This document shows, piece after piece, positions 32,906 to 42,056 of a stretch of 64,000 bases of DNA. Made by a program: the position numbers and the translations under genes. The stretch's first letter is position 1, and every line of letters begins with the position of its first letter. The notes beneath the pieces are model-generated. The model saw only the letters and a program-made list of their open reading frames with translations. It was not told the origin of the DNA and did no database searches. This stretch comes from Staphylococcus kloosii (GTDB lineage: Bacteria; Bacillota; Bacilli; Staphylococcales; Staphylococcaceae), in assembly GCF_003019255.1 (NCBI RefSeq), contig NZ_CP027846.1:1178001-1242000 (forward strand). The letters are read 5' to 3'.

Positions 32906-32931
32906 GGTGCATCCATATTGGATTCCTTGTT
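32869..32931 (-). ncRNA. Candidate antisense antitoxin RNA of the second locus
   Basis: Minus-strand promoter TTGCAT (32967-32962), 18-bp spacer, TATAAT (32943-32938); start near 32931, at the edge of direct repeat DRb. The RNA is about 63 nt and ends at the T-run beside the hairpin. Confidence 0.72.
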
Positions 32932-33048
32932 AATCACATTATAACATCGTAATGGTGAAAAATGCAAAGTTACTAAATGTTTTTTAAACTTTTAAATTTA
33001 CATGTGTAAACACTGCAATTTATTTAAGGTTGTATTTTGAGATTCAGT

Positions 33049-33852
33049 TTAGTTGATTTTATTGAAAGAACCAATGATTTTCACTTGGAAATCTAATGTA
33101 CTTAATATAGTTACGACTTTATCTAAATTAGCACCTCTAGGCACATCTGCCTGAACAAAAAAGTGATACATACCTAATTGTGTCTTAAGCGGACGTGATT
33201 CAATCCAAGATAAGTTGATATTAAACAGTGCGAAAGTGTTTAATATACTAGCTAATAATCCAGGCTTATCATATTCAGGCGTAATCAATAACATAGTGTC
33301 AGAAGCATCGTCGATATGTTGCGGTTCATTACTAACAACTAAAAAACGCGTGACATTATGTGGATAATCTTGAATGTTTTTTTCGATCGGAGCATATCCA
33401 TAAGCTTCTCCACTACCAAGCGGTGCAATAGCGCCGACGCCAGGTTCAATATGCTCTAAACTTTTGATGGTACTATCGACATAATCATAATCAAAGTTGT
33501 GCTGTTGTATATAATTGCTCGTCTGACTAATAGCGGGAGCGATGGAATAAACTTTTTCGATACTAGATACATCTGCATTGTCGCTACCGTAAAGTGCAAA
33601 TTGTATGTCTAGATGAATTTCACCTTTAGCATAAATATTTTCTTGCGTTAATCCATCGGCTACTATGTTTATCGTACCTTCAATTGAGTTTTCGATTGGA
33701 ACGACGGCAACGGCATTATTATCTTTTGATACCGCACTAACGACTTCGTATAAATTAGATTTTGGAATATATGTTGCTGCTTCTTCAGTTTGATATTGTT
33801 GTGCTGCTAAATAGGAAAAAGTTCCTTTAGGCCCTAAATAATATAAATTCAT
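33049..33852 (-). CDS. pheA: Prephenate dehydratase
   Basis: Converts prephenate to phenylpyruvate in phenylalanine synthesis. The 267-residue protein starts at the ATG 33852 (GAGGAG 8 nt upstream; an in-frame upstream ATG has none). Catalytic PDT domain (residues 1-180): LGPKGTFSYLAA, PIENSIEGTINIVADGL, and VTRFLVV with the conserved TRF. A C-terminal ACT domain (about 195-265, ESRPLKTQLGMYHFFVQAD) allows feedback inhibition. It follows nos by 31 bp on the same strand, the same pairing as in S. aureus. Confidence 0.93.
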   Translation of the reverse strand: MNLYYLGPKGTFSYLAAQQYQTEEAATYIPKSNLYEVVSAVSKDNNAVAVVPIENSIEGTINIVADGLTQENIYAKGEIHLDIQFALYGSDNADVSSIEKVYSIAPAISQTSNYIQQHNFDYDYVDSTIKSLEHIEPGVGAIAPLGSGEAYGYAPIEKNIQDYPHNVTRFLVVSNEPQHIDDASDTMLLITPEYDKPGLLASILNTFALFNINLSWIESRPLKTQLGMYHFFVQADVPRGANLDKVVTILSTLDFQVKIIGSFNKIN

Positions 33853-33883
33853 ATTTTTACTCCTCAAGTTCAATGAAATAGTG

Positions 33884-34948
33884 TTAATGAAAAGGACAAC
33901 CGGATGATTGTGCTTTTTTATAATGGAAATTTGGATCTTTCATAATATTTGAATAACCATGGTGATAATTTGAAACAAGTGTAGGAGATAATGAAGGAAC
34001 TAACCATGACCATTTTCCTGTCACTTCTCTTTGACGTTTCGCTTCATTTTTTTCGAAAACTTCAAATTGTCTTGAAGCGGTTAAATGATCAACGATAGAA
34101 ACCCCTGCTTGTTTAAATGAATGATAGACTGCATAATTCAATTCCACTAAAGCACGGTCTTTATTAAATGAATTATTTTTAAGTGTATCAAATTCAAAAG
34201 CGTGTGCAACAGTTTCCAATAAATTATAACGATAAACGTCTGTGAAATTGCGAACGGCTATTTCATTGACCATGTACCAACCGTTAAATGGAGCAGTAGG
34301 GTAAGTAATACCACCAATCTTTAATTCCATATTTGAAATGATTGGTACCGCATACCATTTTAAGCCCAATTGTTTTAATTTTGGGAATTGCTCATGTTCA
34401 ATCGTTATTTCTTTAATAATTTCTTTTGGATAGTCGTGATAGCTCATTACACCATTTGGTAATTTATAAATTAATGGCAATACATCAAATTGTGTATGTT
34501 GGCTTGTCCATCCTAAATGTTCTGCTAAACGAGTCACTTCTTTTTCAGCGGGATCTCCACAATCAGTATAACCTGCATAACGAATTAATTGATTATTATA
34601 TATTCTTGGTGGATGTTCTGGATGAAATATTGTAATGTACGGCTTGATTTTGCCGTTATTTGTAGCTTGGACAATATGATTTTCAATTGTATTGATAAAG
34701 TCCTGTTCTCGATCTATTTCACGCGCATCTTTAACTGTTAAAGATTGCCAATAAAATCTACCTATACAACGATTTGAATTACGCCATGCCATCTTTGCAC
34801 CGTATTCAAGTTCTTGTTGCGTATGGTAATAAGTACCAGTTTGATTAATTTCGTTTTCAACTTCTATTAATCTTTGTGTAATAACTTCAGGTTTATAATT
34901 TAATTCAGTGTACATTGTTTGGATAAAATTTTTCGCTTCGTTTAACAT
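33884..34948 (-). CDS. nos: Bacterial nitric oxide synthase oxygenase
   Basis: Makes NO from arginine; in S. aureus NO protects against oxidants and tunes respiration. The 354-residue protein is an oxygenase domain only, with no reductase. The haem-thiolate motif is WRNSNRCIGR with Cys61; the Arg-binding Glu lies in GWYMVNEIAVRN; KWYAVPIISNM is family-specific. ATG at 34948 follows GAGGTG; a GTG two codons earlier overlaps it. First gene of the nos-pheA pair. Confidence 0.95.
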   Translation of the reverse strand: MLNEAKNFIQTMYTELNYKPEVITQRLIEVENEINQTGTYYHTQQELEYGAKMAWRNSNRCIGRFYWQSLTVKDAREIDREQDFINTIENHIVQATNNGKIKPYITIFHPEHPPRIYNNQLIRYAGYTDCGDPAEKEVTRLAEHLGWTSQHTQFDVLPLIYKLPNGVMSYHDYPKEIIKEITIEHEQFPKLKQLGLKWYAVPIISNMELKIGGITYPTAPFNGWYMVNEIAVRNFTDVYRYNLLETVAHAFEFDTLKNNSFNKDRALVELNYAVYHSFKQAGVSIVDHLTASRQFEVFEKNEAKRQREVTGKWSWLVPSLSPTLVSNYHHGYSNIMKDPNFHYKKAQSSGCPFH

Positions 34949-35127
34949 ATTCACACCTCAAATATATTATAAATCATGTTTGAAAGGATAAATAATAATA
35001 AAATCAAAAGTCACTAATTTGTCGTAAATCATGTAATTTAAAGCGTATATTTTACCTCGCTATTTAAGGTGCTTTAATGACCTTATTTATGATAAAATGG
35101 GGGAAAAGGTCGATTGGAGAGATTACC

Positions 35128-36597
35128 GTGTACCAATATAAAGATGACACGTTTACATTACATAGTGATTTATATCAAATAAATATGGCAGAAACATATT
35201 GGAATGATGGGATACATGAAAGATTAGCTGTCTTTGATTTATATTTTAGAAATATGCCATTTAATAGTGGATATGCAGTATTTAATGGCTTGAAACGTGT
35301 AATTGACTATATTAATTCTTTTCAATTTTCACAAGCAGATATTGATTATTTAAAATCAATTGGTTACAAAGAAGATTTCTTAAATTACTTAGCAACATTA
35401 AAATTTACTGGCAATATACGTTCAATGCAAGAAGGAGAACTATGCTTCGGTAATGAACCGTTAATTAGAGTAGAAGCACCACTAATTCAGGCACAATTAA
35501 TCGAAACGATGTTGCTGAACATTGTTAACTTTCATACTTTAATTAGTACTAAAGCAAGTCGTATTAGACATGTTGCTAATGACGATACATTAATGGAATT
35601 TGGTACGCGTAGAGCGCAAGAAGCAGATGCAGCATTATGGGGAGCGAGAGCAGCTTATATAGGTGGTTTTAATTCCACTAGTAATGTACGTGCAGGTAAG
35701 TTGTTCAATATACCAGTTTCAGGTACACATGCGCATGCTATGGTACAAGCTTATGGCGATGAGTACGTAGCATTTAAAAAGTATGCAGAGCGTCATAAGG
35801 ATTGTGTCTTTTTAGTCGATACTTTCCATACTTTAAAATCAGGCGTGCCAAACGCTATAAAAGTAGCTAAAGAATTAGGCGATAAAATTAATTTTATTGG
35901 TATTCGTTTAGATTCTGGTGATATAGCTTACTTATCAAAAGAAGCACGTGCTATGTTAGATGAAGCAGGTTTTACAGACGCTAAGATAATAGTTTCAAAC
36001 GATTTAGATGAACAGACAATCTCAAGTCTAAAAACACAAGGCGCAAGAGTTGATTCATGGGGAGTTGGCACTAAGTTAATTACTGGATATGATCAACCTG
36101 CTTTAGGTGCAGTTTACAAACTTGTTGCTATAGAAGATGAAGAAGGCAATTATTCAGATAGAATTAAACTTTCTAATAACGCTGAAAAAGTAACGACACC
36201 AGGTAAGAAAAACGTCTATCGCATAATTAATAAAAAAACACAAAAGGCGGAAGGCGACTACATCACTTTACAAGATGAGGATCCTAATGCAGAATCTCCA
36301 TTAAAATTATTCCATCCTGTGCATACTTACAAGATGAAATTTATAAAATCATTTATCGCAAAAGACTTACATCACGATATTTTTAAAGAAGGTAAATTGG
36401 TCTATGATTTACCAGATGAACAAGCGGCTCAAGCATATTTAAAAGATAGCTTGTCTCACTTTTGGGAAGAAAATAAACGTTATTTAAACCCACAAGAATA
36501 TCCAGTCGATTTAAGTACAGCTTGCTGGGAAAACAAACATAAGCGTATCTTTGAAGTAGCAGAACATGTTAAAAAGATGGAGGAAGAACATGAGTAA
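35128..36597 (+). CDS. pncB: Nicotinate phosphoribosyltransferase
   Basis: Salvages nicotinic acid to NaMN in NAD synthesis. The 489-residue protein starts at the GTG 35128 (GGAGAG 8 nt upstream; N-terminus YQYKDDTFTLHSDLYQINMAETYW is the family start). Catalytic segments FGTRRAQEADAA, GTHAHAMVQAYGDE and IRLDSGD are present. The gene overlaps nadE by 8 bp, so the two NAD-salvage steps are translationally coupled. Confidence 0.93.
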   Translation: MYQYKDDTFTLHSDLYQINMAETYWNDGIHERLAVFDLYFRNMPFNSGYAVFNGLKRVIDYINSFQFSQADIDYLKSIGYKEDFLNYLATLKFTGNIRSMQEGELCFGNEPLIRVEAPLIQAQLIETMLLNIVNFHTLISTKASRIRHVANDDTLMEFGTRRAQEADAALWGARAAYIGGFNSTSNVRAGKLFNIPVSGTHAHAMVQAYGDEYVAFKKYAERHKDCVFLVDTFHTLKSGVPNAIKVAKELGDKINFIGIRLDSGDIAYLSKEARAMLDEAGFTDAKIIVSNDLDEQTISSLKTQGARVDSWGVGTKLITGYDQPALGAVYKLVAIEDEEGNYSDRIKLSNNAEKVTTPGKKNVYRIINKKTQKAEGDYITLQDEDPNAESPLKLFHPVHTYKMKFIKSFIAKDLHHDIFKEGKLVYDLPDEQAAQAYLKDSLSHFWEENKRYLNPQEYPVDLSTACWENKHKRIFEVAEHVKKMEEEHE

Positions 36598-37411
36598 TTT
36601 ACAAGATATTATCGTGAAGGAAATGCAAGTCAAGCCAGAAATTGATAATGAAGTGGAAATAAGAAATATTTTACAATTTATAAAAAATTATGTGCAATCA
36701 CATTCATTTATAAAAACTTTAGTACTCGGAATTTCAGGTGGTCAGGACTCAACATTAATGGGTAAATTACTTCAAATTGCTGTGACTGAATTAAGAAATG
36801 AAAATAGAGAATGCAAATTTATTGCAGTTAAACTACCATACGGACAACAAAAAGATGCTGACGAGGTAGAAGAAGCACTCGAATTTATTGAACCTGATGA
36901 AATAGTTACGGTTAATATTAAACCAGCAGTCGATCAAAGTATTAATTCATTAAAAGAAGCGGGCTTTGCGCTGACAGATTTCCAAAAAGGAAATGAAAAA
37001 GCTAGAGAGCGTATGAAAGTACAATTTGCGATAGCTGCTAATCAATCAGGCATAGTTGTCGGAACTGACCATTCAGCAGAAAATGTAACAGGTTTTTATA
37101 CTAAATACGGTGACGGCGCAGCTGACATTGCACCACTTTTTGGTTTGAATAAACGTCAAGGCCGCCAATTATTAAAATATTTAAATGCGCCACAACAACT
37201 TTATAATAAAATACCGACAGCAGATCTTGAAGATGATAAACCACAGTTACCTGACGAAGAAGCTTTAGGCGTAACATATGATCAAATAGATGATTATTTA
37301 GAAAATAAACCCGTGGCAAGCGATGCAAAAGACAAAATAGAACAGCATTATGTTAGAAACGCTCATAAAAGAGAATTGGCCTATACACGTTATAGCTGGC
37401 CTAAAAATTAA
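36590..37411 (+). CDS. nadE: NH3-dependent NAD+ synthetase
   Basis: Last step of NAD synthesis, deamido-NAD to NAD with ammonia. 273 residues from the ATG 36590 (GGAGG upstream, inside the pncB end). ATP-pyrophosphatase P-loop GISGGQDST (around residue 45), and the GTDHSAENVTGFYTKYGDG motif follow. No glutaminase domain, so ammonia is the nitrogen donor. It overlaps the pncB stop by 8 bp. Confidence 0.95.
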   Translation: MSNLQDIIVKEMQVKPEIDNEVEIRNILQFIKNYVQSHSFIKTLVLGISGGQDSTLMGKLLQIAVTELRNENRECKFIAVKLPYGQQKDADEVEEALEFIEPDEIVTVNIKPAVDQSINSLKEAGFALTDFQKGNEKARERMKVQFAIAANQSGIVVGTDHSAENVTGFYTKYGDGAADIAPLFGLNKRQGRQLLKYLNAPQQLYNKIPTADLEDDKPQLPDEEALGVTYDQIDDYLENKPVASDAKDKIEQHYVRNAHKRELAYTRYSWPKN

Positions 37412-37483
37412 TTTATCGTGACAAATGATGATTACGCTGATAAAATAATCTAGATTTTAATGTAATGAAAGAAGGAAAGAGTA

Positions 37484-38062
37484 ATGTCTGTTATAGCATC
37501 AAACCCATGGTTAATGGTCTTAGCCATATTTGTCATAAATGTTGCTTATGTAACTTGTTTAACTATGCGTACTATTTTAACGTTAAAAGGATATCGTTAC
37601 ATTGCTGCAATAGTAAGCTTTGTTGAAGTACTTGTTTATGTAGTTGGATTAGGACTTGTTATGTCTAGTTTAGATCAAATTCAAAACATAGTTGCTTATG
37701 CTTTCGGTTTCTCTATTGGTATTATTGTAGGAATGAAAATTGAAGAGAAGTTAGCACTTGGTTATACAGTCGTAAATGTAACTTCATCTGAATATGAATT
37801 AGATTTAGCAACACAACTAAGAGACTTAGGATACGGCGTTACACACTACACTGCACACGGTAGAGATGGTTATCGTTTAGTAGTTCAAATTTTAACGCCT
37901 AGAAGATTTGAATTTAAGTTAATTGAAACGATTAAACAAATTGACGCAAAAGCTTTCGTAATAGCATACGAACCACGTACAATTCATGGTGGTTTCTGGG
38001 CTAAAGGATTAAAAACGAAAAAACTTAAACAATACGATACGGATGAAGTTGAATCTATATGA
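37484..38062 (+). CDS. UPF0316 (DUF2179) membrane protein
   Basis: A 192-residue protein with three N-terminal transmembrane segments (about residues 10-30, 38-58 and 66-84) and a C-terminal DUF2179/YitT-type cytoplasmic domain (HGRDGYRLVVQILTPRRFEFKLIETIKQID). UPF0316 proteins are conserved in staphylococci with no proven function; DUF2179 domains may bind small molecules. The last 4 bp (ATGA) overlap the next small gene. Confidence 0.88.
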   Translation: MSVIASNPWLMVLAIFVINVAYVTCLTMRTILTLKGYRYIAAIVSFVEVLVYVVGLGLVMSSLDQIQNIVAYAFGFSIGIIVGMKIEEKLALGYTVVNVTSSEYELDLATQLRDLGYGVTHYTAHGRDGYRLVVQILTPRRFEFKLIETIKQIDAKAFVIAYEPRTIHGGFWAKGLKTKKLKQYDTDEVESI

Positions 38063-38244
38063 AGAAACAACAAAAATTTCAAGTCGCAGAAAACGAAACG
38101 ATTCAAGACTGTTTACAACGTATGAGAGAACAAGGTTACATGCCTGTAAAACGTTTTGAAAAACCAGTGTACAAAGAAGATAACAATGGAAAAATTGAAG
38201 TTTTAAGACAAGAAATAGAATTTGTCGGTAAATTAATCGAATAA
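38059..38244 (+). CDS. NETI motif-containing protein
   Basis: A 61-residue conserved Firmicute protein named for its NETIQDCLQRM motif (residues 12-22). It starts within the stop of the DUF2179 gene, so the two are coupled; the pair is conserved. Function unknown. No membrane segment. Followed by a hairpin. Confidence 0.85.
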   Translation: MKKQQKFQVAENETIQDCLQRMREQGYMPVKRFEKPVYKEDNNGKIEVLRQEIEFVGKLIE

Positions 38245-38254
38245 ATTATCAGCT

Positions 38255-38297
38255 AATGGTTGAGATAACGAAGTTTTGTATCTCAGCCATTTTTAAT
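38255..38297 (+). terminator. Terminator after the NETI gene
   Basis: A stem ATGGTTGAGATA / TATCTCAGCCAT with a G-U pair is followed by T5. Confidence 0.85.
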
Positions 38298-38366
38298 GTT
38301 AAGACATGTTAGCTTAAAAGGTTTATACTTTTGTCGTTAATTCTGTTAAACTAAAGTTGAACTTAC

Positions 38367-38379
38367 AAACACGAACTTT
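38367..38379 (+). promoter_or_regulatory. Possible PurR box upstream of purB
   Basis: AAACACGAACTTT resembles the Gram-positive PurBox AWWWCCGAACWWT with two mismatches and sits 15 bp before a TATAAT -10 (38395-38400). PurR control is inferred from function. Confidence 0.45.
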
Positions 38380-38455
38380 ATAGATAACTTTGTCTATAAT
38401 GTACATGTTTTGCTGTTTGTAACATATAAAATAAGAATGATTGGAGCTTAATAAA

Positions 38456-39751
38456 ATGATTGAACGTTATTCTAGAGAAGAAATGTCTAATATTTGGACA
38501 GACCAAAACCGTTATGAAGCATGGCTAGAAGTAGAAATTTTGGCTTGTGAGGCGTGGAGTAAATTAGGTTACATACCACAAGAAGACGTACAAAAAATAC
38601 GTGATAACGCTAAAGTAGACGTTGTCAGAGCACAAGAAATCGAACAAGAAACTAGACATGACGTAGTAGCATTTACACGTCAAGTATCGGAAACATTAGG
38701 AGAAGAACGTAAATGGGTACATTATGGTCTTACTTCAACAGATGTCGTTGATACAGCATTAAGTTATGTTATCAAACAAGCAAACGAAATTATTGAAAAA
38801 GATTTAGAACGTTTTATCGATGTATTAGCTAAAAAAGCTCAAGACTATAAATATACATTAATGATGGGTCGTACACATGGTGTGCATGCTGAACCAACAA
38901 CGTTTGGCGTGAAAATGGCACTTTGGTACACTGAAATGAAACGTAATTTAGAACGTTTTAAACGTGTTAGAGAAGAAATTGAAGTAGGTAAGATGAGTGG
39001 TGCAGTAGGTACATTCGCTAATATTCCACCAGAAATTGAATCACATGTATGTGAGCGTTTAGGCATTGGTGCAGCTCCAGTTTCAACACAAACACTACAA
39101 AGAGACAGACATGCATACTATATTGCAACGCTTGCGTTAATTGCTACTTCTATGGAAAAATTTGCCGTAGAAATTAGAAACTTACAAAAAACAGAAACAC
39201 GTGAAGTTGAAGAAGCATTTGCTAAAGGACAAAAAGGTTCATCAGCAATGCCACATAAACGTAATCCAATTGGTTCTGAAAATATTACAGGTTTATCACG
39301 TGTAATAAGAGGATATATTACTACAGCGTACGAAAATGTTCCACTATGGCATGAAAGAGATATTTCTCATTCATCTGCAGAACGTATCATGTTACCTGAT
39401 GTTACAATCGCATTAGACTATGGACTAAATCGATTCACTAATATCGTTGATAGACTAACAGTTTATGAAGAAAATATGTCCGCGAATATAGACAAAACTT
39501 TCGGTTTAATATTCTCTCAACGCGTATTATTAGCCTTAATAAACAAAGGTATGGTTCGCGAAGAAGCATATGATAAAGTTCAACCTAAAGCGATGGAATC
39601 TTGGGAAACTAAAACACCGTTCAGAGAATTAGTAGAACAAGATAGTGATATTACTGAATTATTAACTCCTGAAGAATTAGATGCTTGTTTCGATCCTAAA
39701 CATCATTTGAATCAAGTAGATACTATTTTTGAAAGAGCGGGATTAGCTTAA
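38456..39751 (+). CDS. purB: Adenylosuccinate lyase
   Basis: Catalyses two steps of purine synthesis (SAICAR to AICAR, and adenylosuccinate to AMP). 431 residues from the ATG 38456 (GGAG 9 nt upstream). Signature SSAMPHKRNP near residue 263, with GRTHGVHAEP (His general acid) and HYGLTSTDVVDTA. Stands alone, unlike in the pur operon; typical of staphylococci. A possible PurR box precedes it. Confidence 0.96.
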   Translation: MIERYSREEMSNIWTDQNRYEAWLEVEILACEAWSKLGYIPQEDVQKIRDNAKVDVVRAQEIEQETRHDVVAFTRQVSETLGEERKWVHYGLTSTDVVDTALSYVIKQANEIIEKDLERFIDVLAKKAQDYKYTLMMGRTHGVHAEPTTFGVKMALWYTEMKRNLERFKRVREEIEVGKMSGAVGTFANIPPEIESHVCERLGIGAAPVSTQTLQRDRHAYYIATLALIATSMEKFAVEIRNLQKTETREVEEAFAKGQKGSSAMPHKRNPIGSENITGLSRVIRGYITTAYENVPLWHERDISHSSAERIMLPDVTIALDYGLNRFTNIVDRLTVYEENMSANIDKTFGLIFSQRVLLALINKGMVREEAYDKVQPKAMESWETKTPFRELVEQDSDITELLTPEELDACFDPKHHLNQVDTIFERAGLA

Positions 39752-39870
39752 TATCAGTTCTTTTAGTAAGCTTTTGAGATTATTTTAATTTTTTCAAGGG
39801 AAATTACTACACTTTAATGCGTTAGTACGTTAAAATTGGATTAAATTGAAATATACAGGGGTTGTTTTTT

Positions 39871-40173
39871 ATGCAAATTGAAAAATTAAGAGGACAAGCG
39901 TTAGATGAATTATTTGATGCGATATTGACTCTTGAGACACGTGAAGAATGTTATCAATTTTTTGATGACTTATGCACTGTCAATGAACTACAATCTTTAT
40001 CTCAAAGATTACAAGTTGCTAAGATGATAAAACAAGGTTATACGTATGCGACAATAGAACAAGAATCTGGTGCGTCGACTGCAACAATTTCACGCGTGAA
40101 AAGATCACTCCAATGGGGTAACGACGCTTATACAATGATATTAGAGCGTATGAATATTGAAACTACTGACTAA
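39871..40173 (+). CDS. YerC/YecD (TrpR-like) DNA-binding protein
   Basis: A 100-residue TrpR-family helix-turn-helix protein (LRGQALDELFDAILTLETREECYQFF is the YerC/YecD start; YATIEQESGASTATISRVKRSL is the helix-turn-helix around residues 56-78). ATG at 39871 with GGGG upstream; the in-frame TTG at 39862 lacks a site. Probably a transcription regulator; its targets are unknown. It resides between purB and a VanY-type gene. Confidence 0.85.
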   Translation: MQIEKLRGQALDELFDAILTLETREECYQFFDDLCTVNELQSLSQRLQVAKMIKQGYTYATIEQESGASTATISRVKRSLQWGNDAYTMILERMNIETTD

Positions 40174-40245
40174 TCAGCATTTGCTTAATATAACAAAATT
40201 TAAGTGTTGTTGATTTCTATATAAATAATCATATTTATTATTTAT

Positions 40246-40290
40246 AAGCTGGGGGAGTACTATTATAGTAGCTCTCTCAGTTTTTATTTT
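40246..40290 (+). terminator. Terminator after the YerC-like gene
   Basis: AGCTGGGGGAGTACTA / TAGTAGCTCTCTCAG imperfect stem, then a T-run. Confidence 0.7.
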
Positions 40291-40421
40291 CACTCAAAAA
40301 TTTACTCTTGTTTAATATGACATTTTTCGTATAATAGTTGTAAGCAATTTATATAATTATTAAAATTAAAATGTTAAAGTGAAAATGTTCTATTTAGAGT
40401 TATGAAAGGAAGTTACCTGTT

Positions 40422-41102
40422 GTGAAGAAATTTTTCGGAGGCGTAACTATTGTCTTGATAATTAGTTTTATTGTGTTTATTTGTTTCTTTTTCTTTACGC
40501 GCCATGATAGCGATGACGATGATTTAACTTATCAAATAGTTAAGCCGAAAAACGCTTTGCCAATAATAACGGAGGAACATGGTGTAACGAAAGTAAATGG
40601 GCATGTAGTAGTAAATAAACATTATACGTTGCCACCTTCTCATAAACCAGGCGAAGATAAACATGCCAAAAAGCAATTAAACAAATTGCTAGCAGCAGCT
40701 GAGAAAGATAATATTGATTTGAAATTCCGGAGCGGTTATAGAAGCTACCAAGATCAGCAAGAAATTATGAAGAAATTTGTTAAAGAAGAAGGTAAAGAAC
40801 AAGCGAAACATTATACAGCTATTCCAGGACATTCTGAACATCAGACAGGCTTAGCATTTGATGTTGGTACCGATGCACCTATAAAAGACTTTAAAAAAGA
40901 TTTTGGTAAATCGAAAGAAGGTAAATGGTTGGCACAACATGCACCTGAATATGGTTTTATTATTCGTTATCCAAAAGGACAAGAAAAAGAGACAGGTTAT
41001 TCTTATGAGGCTTGGCATATCAGATATGTAGGTCCAGAATTAGCGAAAATTATTAAAGACGGGAATACGAATTTAGAAACGTATTACAATTTACCGAATT
41101 AA
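40422..41102 (+). CDS. VanY-type D-Ala-D-Ala (LD/DD) carboxypeptidase
   Basis: A 226-residue peptidoglycan-trimming M15B metallopeptidase. One N-terminal membrane helix (about residues 8-26) anchors it outside. The zinc site is SEHQTGLAFDVG (His and Asp ligands, about residues 139-150) and the catalytic WHIRYVG (about residue 195); SGYRSYQDQ is also typical. GTG start with AAGGAAG upstream. Could be a D,D- or L,D-carboxypeptidase; no vancomycin resistance is implied. Confidence 0.88.
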   Translation: MKKFFGGVTIVLIISFIVFICFFFFTRHDSDDDDLTYQIVKPKNALPIITEEHGVTKVNGHVVVNKHYTLPPSHKPGEDKHAKKQLNKLLAAAEKDNIDLKFRSGYRSYQDQQEIMKKFVKEEGKEQAKHYTAIPGHSEHQTGLAFDVGTDAPIKDFKKDFGKSKEGKWLAQHAPEYGFIIRYPKGQEKETGYSYEAWHIRYVGPELAKIIKDGNTNLETYYNLPN

Positions 41103-41124
41103 GTAATAATTTAATTAGTACGAA

Positions 41125-41250
41125 AAAGGGCAAGACAGAAATCTTATTTGAATTAGGAAATTTTGTAGTCCCGTCTTGGTAAAGATGACAATAGTTGAAA
41201 AAAGTTTGAAACAAGCACATTTTCAACTCAGTCAACTACTGCCATTATAA
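41125..41250 (+). repeat. Possible staphylococcal intergenic repeat element
   Basis: This stretch has two hairpins, CAAGAC (41131-41136) with GTCTTG (41173-41178) and GTTGAAAA (41194-41201) with TTTTCAAC (41220-41227), and ends with AGTCAACTACTGCC, a sequence that recalls a repeated intergenic unit of staphylococcal genomes from memory. I have not compared it with a genome. No ORF is supported. Confidence 0.35.
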
Positions 41251-41292
41251 AAAATAGAGTCTGGAGATAATATAATCTCTCAGACTTTTTTT
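41251..41292 (+). terminator. Terminator upstream of pcrB
   Basis: The stem AGTCTGGAGA / TCTCTCAGACT is followed by T7. Confidence 0.82.
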
Positions 41293-41363
41293 GCGCCAAC
41301 TTTAGAACTCAAATAATAAAAATGATATAATCATATGTATGCGATATGAAGGAGTAACAAAAA

Positions 41364-42056
41364 ATGTATAACGTTAAAGAGTGGAAACATATATTTAAAT
41401 TAGATCCTGCAAAATCCATTAGTGATGAGGATTTAGAGCAACTTTGTATGTCTAATACCGATGCGATTGTTATAGGTGGGACGGACAATGTTACAGAAGA
41501 TAATGTCATTCAATTAATGAGTCGTGTTAGAAGATATCCTTTACCATTAGCGTTAGAAATTTCAAATGTTGAAAGTGTAATGCCTGGTTTTGATTTTTAC
41601 TTTGTACCGACAGTATTAAATAGTCAAGATGTTACATATCATAATGGAATTTTATTAGATGCATTGAAACAATTTGGCCATGTCATAGATTTTGATGAAG
41701 TAGTATTTGAAGGCTATGTCGTATTAAATCCAGACAGTAAGGTCGCACAGCAGACACAAGCTAAGACTGATCTAACAGCTGATGATATTGAGGCTTATGC
41801 ACAAATGATTAACGAAATGTATAAATTACCTGTTATGTATTTAGAATACAGTGGTCAGCAAGGTGACATTAATATAGTGAAAACTGCCGCGAGTATGTTA
41901 ACAGACACACAATTATTTTATGGCGGTGGCATTGACAGTTACGAATCAGCCCGTGCAATGGCAGAAATTGCCGATACTATAATTGTGGGTGACGTTATAT
42001 ATAAAGATATTAAAAAAGCATTAAAAACAGTAAAAATAAAGGAGTTACCTAAATGA
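41364..42056 (+). CDS. pcrB: Heptaprenylglyceryl phosphate synthase PcrB
   Basis: A 230-residue TIM-barrel enzyme that transfers heptaprenyl diphosphate to glycerol 1-phosphate, giving ether lipids. The family's phosphate-binding segments AIVIGGTDNV (residues about 34-43) and FYGGGIDSYESARAM (about 192-206) are clear, with YLEYSGQQG in between. GGAG precedes the ATG. Overlaps pcrA by 4 bp (ATGA) in the pcrB-pcrA-ligA-camS cluster. Confidence 0.95.
   Translation: MYNVKEWKHIFKLDPAKSISDEDLEQLCMSNTDAIVIGGTDNVTEDNVIQLMSRVRRYPLPLALEISNVESVMPGFDFYFVPTVLNSQDVTYHNGILLDALKQFGHVIDFDEVVFEGYVVLNPDSKVAQQTQAKTDLTADDIEAYAQMINEMYKLPVMYLEYSGQQGDINIVKTAASMLTDTQLFYGGGIDSYESARAMAEIADTIIVGDVIYKDIKKALKTVKIKELPK

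Larger units (their letters stand above)
32758..32931. repeat. Direct repeats DRa/DRb of the second toxin locus
   Basis: TTGGATTTCCTTGTT (32758-32772, in the toxin coding start) and TTGGATTCCTTGTT (32918-32931, at the 5' end of the antisense RNA) differ by one base. This is the hallmark of par/fst-type loci, where the antisense RNA pairs with the toxin mRNA through the repeats. Confidence 0.8.
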
